This document shows positions 7,569 to 12,835 of a stretch of DNA of 12,835 nt, one piece after another; positions within the stretch are counted from its first letter, which is position 1, and each line of letters begins with the position of its first letter. The stretch spans positions 1 to 12,835 of the forward strand of contig JAPUHG010000173.1 in assembly GCA_027297845.1 (NCBI GenBank), read 5' to 3'. The position numbers were made by a program, and so were the translations under genes. The notes beneath the pieces were generated by a model. It saw only the letters and a program-made list of their open reading frames with translations, did not search any database and was not told the DNA's origin. Origin of the DNA: Gammaproteobacteria bacterium. GTDB taxonomy: Bacteria; Pseudomonadota; Gammaproteobacteria; Steroidobacterales; MnTg04.

Positions 7569-8312
7569 ATGGCCGGTCACAGTAAGTGGGCAAATATTCA
7601 GCATCGAAAGGGTGCCCAGGACAAAAAACGCAGCAAGCTGTTTACCAAGCTGATACGTGAAATAACCATCGCCGCAAGAATGGGTGGACCGGATCCCGAT
7701 GCCAATCCGCGGCTACGTCTGGCGATCGATAAGGCCAGGGGCCAGAGCATGCCCAAAGACAATATCGCGCGAGGGATCAAGCGAGGGGCAGGCGAGACGG
7801 ATGGCACCGATTACGAAGAAATCCGCTATGAAGGTTACGGTCCGGGCGGCGTTGCGGTCCTGGTGGATTGTCTGACCGACAATCGCAACCGGACAGTCGC
7901 CGAGGTCCGCCACGCATTTACCAAGCATGGAGGTAATCTCGGTGCGGACGGATCGGTTGCCTACCTGTTCAATCATGTAGGGCAAATCAGCTTGCCAACA
8001 GGCATGGATGAAGATCAGGTCATGGAGGTCGCGCTGGATGCGGGCGCAGAGGATGTCATCAGCAATGATGATTCCTCCATCGATGTGATTACCGACCCGC
8101 AGGAATTTGAGTCGGTCAGGGATGCGCTTGCCACCGCCGGCTTTGAATCCGAGACAGCAGAAGTGACCCATCGCGCAAGCACAGCCGCTGAACTGGCCGA
8201 AAAAGATGCCGTGCGCATGATCAAATTACTGGAAGTACTCGAAGACCTGGATGATGTGCAAAACGTGTATTCCAATGCGGAAATTTCGGAAGAAATTCTG
8301 GCCGGTTTATGA
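7569..8312 (+). CDS. yebC: YebC/PmpR (TACO1) family protein
   Basis: The 247 residues match the YebC family in length and throughout. The N-terminal signature AGHSKWANIQHRKGAQDKKR is followed by LIREITIAARMGGPDPDANPRLR, MPKDNIARGIKRG and EGYGPGGVAVLVDCLTDNRNRT, with GGNLGADGSVAYLF in the middle domain. The family was long annotated as transcriptional regulator (PmpR in Pseudomonas). The mitochondrial relative TACO1 is a translation activator, and more recent work on bacterial members points to the ribosome and to relief of stalling at proline-rich stretches. The role here is inferred from the family. Location upstream of ruvC is the common proteobacterial arrangement. No strong Shine-Dalgarno precedes the ATG, and the upstream stop lies 7 bases away, so translation may be coupled to the yfaZ-like gene. 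Confidence 0.95.
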   Translation: MAGHSKWANIQHRKGAQDKKRSKLFTKLIREITIAARMGGPDPDANPRLRLAIDKARGQSMPKDNIARGIKRGAGETDGTDYEEIRYEGYGPGGVAVLVDCLTDNRNRTVAEVRHAFTKHGGNLGADGSVAYLFNHVGQISLPTGMDEDQVMEVALDAGAEDVISNDDSSIDVITDPQEFESVRDALATAGFESETAEVTHRASTAAELAEKDAVRMIKLLEVLEDLDDVQNVYSNAEISEEILAGL

Positions 8313-8343
8313 GCATGAGACTGCAACGGACAAAGAACGGGCT

Positions 8344-8856
8344 ATGAGCGACAGTGTTCGCATATTGGGAATAGACCCTGGGTCCCGGGTGACGGGGTTT
8401 GGCCTGATAGTCGCCGAGGGAACCAGGTACAGCTATCTCGCATCAGGATGTATCCGCACGCCATCCGGCGATTTTGCGGGTCGCTTGCGGGAAATCTATC
8501 AGCAGGTTGGCAAGATTAGCCGCGAGCACCAGCCCCACGAGGTGGCTATCGAGGGCGTTTTCGTCAGTCGTAACGTAGCGACAGCGTTAAAACTGGGGCA
8601 GGCACGGGCGGCCGCAATGTGCGCTACATTTGCGCTGGACCTGCCGGTTTTCGAATATGCTCCCCGGCAAATCAAGCAATCCGTCGTTGGCACGGGCAAG
8701 GCGGAAAAGGTCCAGGTCGAACACATGGTCAGGGCGCTGTTAAAACTCGACGGCCAGATTCAGAGTGATGCCGCCGATGCGCTGGCGGTAGCGCTTTGCC
8801 ATGCGAGCCTTAGAAACAGCGCTGTACTTCTGGCTGCGTCCCAGGCACAGGCATGA
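8344..8856 (+). CDS. ruvC: Crossover junction endodeoxyribonuclease RuvC
   Basis: RuvC resolves Holliday junctions by paired, metal-dependent nicks after RuvAB branch migration. From the ATG at 8344 the protein has 170 residues (E. coli 173). The four acidic catalytic residues of the RNase H-like fold are all present: Asp11 in LGIDPGS, Glu70 in VAIEGVFVSRN, and Asp142/Asp145 in SDAADALAVALCH. The junction-binding region NVATALKLGQARAA is also intact. The frame is open further upstream into yebC (to 8251), but those residues are unlike RuvC, so the start with MSDSVRILGIDPG is preferred. The gap to yebC is 31 bases, and its last four bases overlap ruvA (ATGA at 8853-8856), implying translational coupling. 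Confidence 0.96.
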   Translation: MSDSVRILGIDPGSRVTGFGLIVAEGTRYSYLASGCIRTPSGDFAGRLREIYQQVGKISREHQPHEVAIEGVFVSRNVATALKLGQARAAAMCATFALDLPVFEYAPRQIKQSVVGTGKAEKVQVEHMVRALLKLDGQIQSDAADALAVALCHASLRNSAVLLAASQAQA

Positions 8857-9443
8857 TTGGATTCATTCGTGGGCGCCTGGTCGAGAAAAAAGCACCGTTG
8901 TTGCTGGTAGATGTTGCTGGTATCGGCTACGAAATCGAGGTACCGCTGTCGACCCTGTACGAATTGCCCAATATCGGCCAGGAAGTTGCTTTGAAAACGC
9001 ATCTGCTGGTACGCGAGGATGCGCACACCTTGTTCGGTTTTGCCAGCGAACCTGAACGAAGCCTGTTCCGAAACCTGCTGAAAATTTCTGGTGTCGGGGC
9101 GCGCCTGGCGCTGGCTATTCTGTCTGGAACCAGCGTCGATGGTTTCGTTCGCTGTGTGGAGGAAGACGACACGGCGTCGCTAATCAAGATTCCGGGGGTT
9201 GGCAAGAAGACCGCCGAGCGGCTGGTGATGGAGATGCGCGACCGGCTTCGTGACATCGGTCAGATAACGGGGGCAGGGAAATCGGGCCGCGTTACCAGCG
9301 AACCAGCCGACGAGGCTTTTGGCGCGTTGGTGGCGCTGGGATATAAACCCGCAGAGGTCACACGTATGATAGCTAACGTCGATAGTGCGGACATGGATAC
9401 AGAAGAACTGATCCGACAGGTTCTTAAACAGGCTGCGCGATAA
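8853..9443 (+). CDS. ruvA: Holliday junction branch migration protein RuvA
   Basis: RuvA binds the four-way junction as a tetramer and loads the RuvB motors. The 196 residues (E. coli 203) show the three standard parts. The first is an N-terminal OB fold at 1-64, starting MIGFIRGRLVEK with the usual VAGIGYEIEVP. The second is a pair of helix-hairpin-helix motifs (ISGVGARLA at 78-86 and IPGVGKKTA at 113-121). After a flexible linker rich in Gly/Ser/Lys comes the RuvB-contacting domain III at about 150-196 (EAFGALVALGYKPAEVTRMI). The start overlaps the ruvC stop by four bases, and ruvB starts 3 bases after its stop. Nothing unusual is seen. Confidence 0.97.
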   Translation: MIGFIRGRLVEKKAPLLLVDVAGIGYEIEVPLSTLYELPNIGQEVALKTHLLVREDAHTLFGFASEPERSLFRNLLKISGVGARLALAILSGTSVDGFVRCVEEDDTASLIKIPGVGKKTAERLVMEMRDRLRDIGQITGAGKSGRVTSEPADEAFGALVALGYKPAEVTRMIANVDSADMDTEELIRQVLKQAAR

Positions 9444-9446
9444 AAA

Positions 9447-10490
9447 ATGCTGGAACAAGACAGACTCATTAGCGCCGGTGGCAATCCCGAAGATCAGGCC
9501 TTCGATCGGGCTATTCGCCCCCGTTTGCTTAAAGAATTCGTCGGTCAGGCTACCGTCAAAAAGCAAATGGACATATTTATTCGTGCTGCTCGCAATCGCG
9601 AACAAGCTATGGATCATGTGCTTATATTCGGCCCCCCCGGGCTGGGCAAGACCACCCTGGCTCATGTCATCGCCAATGAACTCAAGGTCAACTTGCGGCA
9701 CACCTCAGGCCCGGTCCTGGAACGTGCCGGAGATCTGGCCGCATTGCTGACCAATCTGGAGCCGCATGATGTGCTGTTTGTCGACGAGATTCACCGGCTC
9801 AGCCCGGTCGTAGAAGAGGTCCTGTACCCGGCGCTGGAAGATTTCCAGCTGGACATCATGATTGGCGAAGGACCGTCCGCTCGTTCGATCAAGCTGGATG
9901 TACCGCCGTTTACACTGGTTGGAGCGACCACCAGGGCAGGCCTGCTTACCTCACCGCTGCGGGATCGCTTTGGCATTGTCCAGCGCCTGGAATTTTACAG
10001 CGCCGATGAATTGGCTTATATCGTGCAACGCTCGGCGGGCATTATGAATCTGAAAATAGAGGAGTTGGGCGCAAAGCAAATTGCCTCCCGCTCAAGGGGT
10101 ACGCCGAGGATTGCCAATCGCCTGCTGAGACGAGTTCGCGACTATGCGGAAGTCGAAGCCGATGGTGTGGTCACGGCGGATGTTTCGATTGCGGCCATGG
10201 ATTTGCTGGCGGTTGACCAGGAAGGTTTTGACCTGCAGGACCGGAAACTTCTGCTGACGATTATCGAGAAGTTTGCCGGGGGTCCGGTTGGCATAGACAG
10301 CCTTTCGGCTGCTCTGAGCGAAGAAAGGGGTACTATCGAGGATGTGATTGAGCCATTTTTGATACAGCAGGGCTTCCTGGTCCGATCATCCCGCGGACGA
10401 ATGGCGAGCGCCAGCGCTTACCGTCATTTCGGTTTGGAGCCACCGGCCAAAGATCGCTCGGATATTCTCCCTCTTTTTGACGATAAATGA
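9447..10490 (+). CDS. ruvB: Holliday junction branch migration ATPase RuvB
   Basis: RuvB is the hexameric AAA+ motor that pulls DNA through the RuvA-bound junction. The 347 residues match family length. Conserved parts in order are RAIRPRLLKEFVGQ (21-34), Walker A GPPGLGKTT (62-70), Walker B VLFVDEIHRLSP (Asp113, Glu114), sensor 1 GATTRAGLL (159-167), the arginine finger in SPLRDRFG (169-176) and sensor 2 in GTPRIANRLLRRVRD (218-232). The winged-helix DNA-binding domain occupies about 260-330 (IEPFLIQQGFL, RGRMASASAYRHFGL). There is no clear Shine-Dalgarno before the ATG, 3 bases after ruvA, so translation is probably coupled. Its stop overlaps the ybgC start (ATGA at 10487-10490). Confidence 0.97.
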   Translation: MLEQDRLISAGGNPEDQAFDRAIRPRLLKEFVGQATVKKQMDIFIRAARNREQAMDHVLIFGPPGLGKTTLAHVIANELKVNLRHTSGPVLERAGDLAALLTNLEPHDVLFVDEIHRLSPVVEEVLYPALEDFQLDIMIGEGPSARSIKLDVPPFTLVGATTRAGLLTSPLRDRFGIVQRLEFYSADELAYIVQRSAGIMNLKIEELGAKQIASRSRGTPRIANRLLRRVRDYAEVEADGVVTADVSIAAMDLLAVDQEGFDLQDRKLLLTIIEKFAGGPVGIDSLSAALSEERGTIEDVIEPFLIQQGFLVRSSRGRMASASAYRHFGLEPPAKDRSDILPLFDDK

Positions 10491-10960
10491 CGGGCCCGGG
10501 ACCGATGGCGAAATCTGCTGAGCAACTGGAATCTGCGGAGCCCTTCGCCATCCAGGTTCGTGTTTATTATGAGGACACGGACGCCGCCGGTGTTGTCTAT
10601 TACGCGAATTATCTGAAATTCATGGAACGCGCCAGAACCGACTACCTGCGCTCACTCGGTATTGGCCACCAGGCCCGCCTGAAGAGCGGGGAGAATCTCG
10701 CGTTCATTGTGGTCAATGCAGATATCAGTTATCACAAACCGGCAAAACTCGATGATGAGTTGTGGGTAAGTTCACTACTGAGCAAGCGTGGCCGCAGTGT
10801 CCTGATATTCGAGCAACAGGTCCGTCGGGATAATGCGGATGGTGAGTTGTTATGCAGCGGGCGTATAAGAGCTGCCTGCGTTTATGCGGACAGTTTCAAG
10901 CCACGATCAATGCCAGACTTGATTGGCAGACAAACAACAATAGCTAAGGAGAGCAACTGA
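10487..10960 (+). CDS. ybgC: YbgC-type acyl-CoA thioesterase of the Tol-Pal cluster
   Basis: This is a hotdog-fold (4HBT) thioesterase of 157 residues, encoded directly before tolQ as in most proteobacteria. E. coli YbgC acts on acyl-CoA thioesters and is linked to phospholipid metabolism. The signature VRVYYEDTDAAGVVYYANYLKF has the conserved Asp (Asp32, E. coli Asp18), followed by MERARTDYLRSLGI and ISYHKPAKLDDELW. The position of E. coli His25 is Tyr39 here. Two starts are possible. ATG at 10487 overlaps the ruvB stop and has no Shine-Dalgarno. ATG at 10505 would remove six residues (MTGPGP) and is preceded by a G-rich stretch. Both keep the whole domain. The stop is directly followed by the tolQ ATG. 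Confidence 0.92.
   Translation: MTGPGPMAKSAEQLESAEPFAIQVRVYYEDTDAAGVVYYANYLKFMERARTDYLRSLGIGHQARLKSGENLAFIVVNADISYHKPAKLDDELWVSSLLSKRGRSVLIFEQQVRRDNADGELLCSGRIRAACVYADSFKPRSMPDLIGRQTTIAKESN
10946..10951 (+). promoter_or_regulatory. Ribosome binding site of tolQ
   Basis: AAGGAG within the last codons of ybgC lies 9 bases before the tolQ ATG at 10961. It is among the strongest Shine-Dalgarno sequences in the operon, suggesting independent high initiation at tolQ. Confidence 0.65.
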
Positions 10961-11650
10961 ATGAGCGGTGATTTATCTTTTCTGCGCCTGATCCTCGAGG
11001 CAAGCATTATCGTTCAACTGGTGATGCTGATGCTGGCGGCCGCGTCAATTGCATCCTGGGCGGTCATCCTGAAAAAACGCCGGGTACTTAACCATGCGAC
11101 TAGCCTGGCCGATTCCTTTGAGCAGCAATTCTGGTCCGGTGGCGACCTGACCGCGATGTATCAAACGATCAGCAAGCGAAAACAGCCGGCCACGGGCATG
11201 GAGAGTATTTTCGAGGGTGGTTTCCGGGAGTTCATGCGCCTGCGGTCGGAACCGGAAATCGATCAGGCCAAAATGATGGAAAGCAGTCAGCGGGCAATGC
11301 GGGTCTCGCAGATGCGCGAGGTCGATCGTCTCGAGCGTAACCTGGCGATGCTGGCGACGATCGGTTCAACCAGTCCTTATGTTGGCTTGTTCGGAACGGT
11401 ATGGGGGATCATGAACTCGTTCAGCCAGCTGGGCAACGTCAAACACGCGACGCTCGCCATGGTTGCACCGGGTATTGCGGAGGCACTGGTGGCGACGGCG
11501 ATGGGGCTGTTTGCCGCGATCCCGGCGGTGATCGCCTATAACCGCTATGCCGACCAGGTAACGCGTCTCGAAAACCGCTATGACACCTTTGCCGAAGAGT
11601 TCGTATCCATCCTCCAGCGTCACACACCACGCAGCAAGCCGGGGAGCTGA
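10961..11650 (+). CDS. tolQ: Tol-Pal system proton channel subunit TolQ
   Basis: TolQ is the inner-membrane motor protein that, with TolR, uses the proton motive force to energise TolA during cell constriction. The 229 residues equal the E. coli length (230). Three membrane segments are visible: about 14-37 (ASIIVQLVMLMLAAASIASW), about 129-154 and about 166-193. A large cytoplasmic loop lies between the first two. The MotA/TolQ/ExbB core is clear in LATIGSTSPYVGLFGTVWGIM and in VAPGIAEALVATAMGLFAAIPAVIAYNR. The polar Thr146 and Thr179 correspond to the proton-path threonines of the family. TolQ rather than ExbB is supported by tolR-tolA downstream and ybgC upstream. The gap to tolR is 2 bases. 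Confidence 0.96.
   Translation: MSGDLSFLRLILEASIIVQLVMLMLAAASIASWAVILKKRRVLNHATSLADSFEQQFWSGGDLTAMYQTISKRKQPATGMESIFEGGFREFMRLRSEPEIDQAKMMESSQRAMRVSQMREVDRLERNLAMLATIGSTSPYVGLFGTVWGIMNSFSQLGNVKHATLAMVAPGIAEALVATAMGLFAAIPAVIAYNRYADQVTRLENRYDTFAEEFVSILQRHTPRSKPGS
11641..11646 (+). promoter_or_regulatory. Ribosome binding site of tolR
   Basis: GGGGAG lies 6 bases before the tolR ATG at 11653, inside the last codons of tolQ. Confidence 0.6.
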
Positions 11651-11652
11651 TC

Positions 11653-12102
11653 ATGGCAAAAAACAACCAACGAAGACTGATGAGCGAGATAAATGTCGTT
11701 CCGTATATCGATGTCATGCTGGTGTTGTTGATTATTTTCATGGTGACCGCGCCGCTGCTGACCCAGGGCATAGAAGTGGAATTGCCGGATGCCGCGGCCG
11801 AACCACTGGACGATGACTTGTTGCGGGATTATCAGCCGCTGATATTGAGCATCAACGCCGATGGCGATCTGTTTCTGAATATTGGCAAGGACGAGGAACA
11901 GGCTATCGACGAGGCAACCGTGGTTGCACGAACGCTGGCGGTTCTGCGCCGGGAGCCGCAGACACCGATCCTGGTGCGGGCCGATGAGACGGTGGCTTAT
12001 GGGCGGGTGGTGACTGCGATGGTGTTGCTCCAGCAAGCTGGCGCGAAGAAACTCGGCTTCGTTACCGACGCGATGGAAGAACTTCCGGTGAGGAGAGAGT
12101 AA
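11653..12102 (+). CDS. tolR: Tol-Pal system protein TolR
   Basis: TolR is the ExbD/TolR-family partner of TolQ, a single-span inner-membrane protein with a periplasmic domain that contacts peptidoglycan. The 149 residues (E. coli 142) start with a short basic cytoplasmic tail. One transmembrane helix follows at about 17-36 (YIDVMLVLLIIFMVTAPLL) with the essential proton-binding Asp20 (E. coli Asp23) in the NVVPYIDVMLVLL motif. The periplasmic domain shows GIEVELPDA, LILSINADGDLFLN, ILVRADETVAYGRVVTAMVLLQQAG and KLGFVTDAME, all typical. tolA begins 6 bases after the stop. Confidence 0.96.
   Translation: MAKNNQRRLMSEINVVPYIDVMLVLLIIFMVTAPLLTQGIEVELPDAAAEPLDDDLLRDYQPLILSINADGDLFLNIGKDEEQAIDEATVVARTLAVLRREPQTPILVRADETVAYGRVVTAMVLLQQAGAKKLGFVTDAMEELPVRRE
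12091..12096 (+). promoter_or_regulatory. Ribosome binding site of tolA
   Basis: AGGAGA in the last tolR codons lies 12 bases before the tolA ATG at 12109, slightly longer spacing than usual. The start is still well supported because the TolA membrane segment begins close to the N-terminus. Confidence 0.5.
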
Positions 12103-12108
12103 CCGGGC

Positions 12109-12783
12109 ATGCTTGGCTTTTATCGCGAATATCGTAGCGCCCTGATCAAGTCATCGGTCTTGCACCTGATAATGTTCGGCCTGCTTAGCGTAAGCCTCGC
12201 CCGTAGTGCGGTATTCAACGCACCGCCCCCGCAAATCAGGATCCAGGCCACCGTCGTGGACGAGGCGCGAATACAGCAGGAAATAGCGGCGCTCGAGGAA
12301 GCTGAGCAGGAAGTGCAGCGTGCGGCCGATGCAAAGCTGGAAAAAGCACGCCGGCAGAGGCGGGAAGAAGAACGACGTACGAAAGCCGCCGAGGACAAAC
12401 GCCGACAGGATCGACTGAACGAGCAAAAACGCGTTGCCGAGGACCAACGACGCCGGGAGGTGGCGGAAGACCGGGCGGCGCGAGAGCTGAGAGGCCTGGA
12501 AGAGCAACGCAGCGCAGAGCAAATCCGGCTGGCACGCTTGCGCAAAGAACAGAAACAGGCCGAGGACGCGCGCAGAAGAGCGCAGGCCGATGCAGATGCC
12601 AGGATTCAGGCGCAAATCGAGGCGGATCTCAATGCCGAGCTGGAGCTAGAGCAGTCCAGGCTGGATGCACAAGAAGCCGGTTTACTGGACCAGTACAAGG
12701 CAATGATCGAGCAAAATATCAGTGTCAAAACAAAGTCAGATCCTGGTTTTGAAGTCAATAAGAGACAAGCAAAGAGGATGTAG
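12109..12783 (+). pseudogene. tolA: Tol-Pal protein TolA, C-terminal domain III missing (disrupted, or artefact of the contig end)
   Basis: TolA spans the periplasm and links the TolQR motor to Pal/TolB at the outer membrane. The first 204 residues look normal. A short cytoplasmic tail is followed by one membrane helix at about 12-32 carrying the Ser15-xxx-His19 pair that matches the TolQR-contact motif of E. coli TolA. A long charged Ala/Arg/Glu/Gln coiled-coil domain II covers about 51-190. GLLDQYKAMIEQNI (191-204) is the usual entry to globular domain III. At base 12721 the match ends. Instead of a sequence like ERNW...PGLECVV the frame reads about 20 unrelated basic residues and stops at 12783. 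None of the three forward frames afterwards resembles domain III. Without it TolA could not bind TolB/Pal. The 224 codons compare with 421 in E. coli, although shorter TolA proteins exist. Either an insertion or rearrangement broke the gene, or the contig end is chimeric. Confidence 0.8.
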
Positions 12784-12835
12784 ATCAGGACGGTAAGGTA
12801 CGTTAGTTCATTTGAGAGTACTAGAATCTTTTTCC
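12721..12835. other. Non-TolA sequence of unlike composition at the right end
   Basis: These 115 bases replace the expected TolA domain III. By my count GC is 44/115 (38%) against 63/120 (52%) in the 120 bases before. Stops occur in all plus-strand frames. One minus-strand frame stays open across the whole tail and reads a hydrophobic stretch (LTVLIYILFACLLL), but it has no recognised homology. This could be the first bases of an inserted element or the wrong side of an assembly join. I cannot name the sequence. Confidence 0.55.
12725..12752. repeat. 7-base inverted repeat at the tolA breakpoint
   Basis: TCAAAAC (12725-12731) and GTTTTGA (12746-12752) are perfect inverted copies separated by 14 bases. 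They start 4 bases inside the foreign tail. Placement at the junction makes a small hairpin or element terminus possible. The arms are short and AT-rich, so chance is not excluded. Confidence 0.4.

Noticed and set aside
8251..8343. Longer ruvC frame beginning inside yebC
   Set aside because: The added residues overlap yebC and are unlike RuvC, whereas MSDSVRILGIDPG at 8344 is a standard RuvC start.
10491..10498. CGGGCCCG palindrome at the ruvB/ybgC junction
   Set aside because: It is short, GC-rich and inside coding sequence without a T-run. It is expected by chance and is not a credible terminator or operator.
12120..12545. Ser/Arg-rich antisense frame over tolA
   Set aside because: It arises from the same repetitive coding region and is compositional, not a gene.
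12151..12615. Antisense frame over the tolA coiled-coil region, rich in Phe/Leu
   Set aside because: It is the reverse reading of the repetitive Ala/Arg/Glu codons of tolA domain II and has no independent support.
1..12835. Searched for CRISPR arrays, tRNA or rRNA genes, phage genes and defence systems
   Set aside because: No regularly spaced repeats, cloverleaf-like segments, integrase or transposase motifs, or toxin-antitoxin-like small gene pairs were found. Nearly all of the sequence is explained by the core genes listed.

Overview
The window is a stretch of ordinary chromosome, apart from its right end, most likely from a gammaproteobacterium. Evidence for this is the ruvC-ruvA-ruvB-ybgC-tolQ-tolR-tolA gene order, a RelA-type (hydrolase-dead) ppGpp synthetase, a YfaZ-family outer membrane protein and an Lpd of the 2-oxoglutarate dehydrogenase type. 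I cannot name a genus. The DNA is moderately GC-rich. Genes are packed with almost no spacers: the longest gap is 96 bases, so no stretch over 300 bases lacks a gene. I see no rRNA, tRNA, CRISPR array or complete mobile element.

Layout. (1) Bases 2-4759, plus strand: sucA (5' end cut off by the window edge), sucB and lpdA, the three subunits of the 2-oxoglutarate dehydrogenase complex, apparently one operon. sucCD does not follow. (2) Bases 4790-6907, minus strand: relA, convergent with lpdA across only 30 bases. (3) Bases 6908-7003: the divergent regulatory gap between relA and the next operon, with a 10-base perfect palindrome and a candidate -35 box. (4) Bases 7004-12783, plus strand: a YfaZ-like outer membrane protein, yebC, ruvC, ruvA, ruvB, ybgC, tolQ, tolR and tolA. 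Most of these genes are a few bases apart or overlap, which suggests co-transcription and translational coupling.

The genes cover central carbon metabolism (SucAB/Lpd), the stringent response (RelA), translation or transcription modulation (YebC), Holliday-junction processing (RuvABC) and outer-membrane constriction at division (TolQRA with the YbgC thioesterase).

The one real anomaly is at the right end. From about base 12721 tolA stops resembling TolA: its C-terminal domain III is replaced by about 20 unrelated codons and a stop, GC drops from about 52% to about 38%, and a 7-base inverted repeat sits right at the junction. This is either an insertion or rearrangement that broke tolA, or a chimeric contig end. 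I found no convincing undescribed system in the window.
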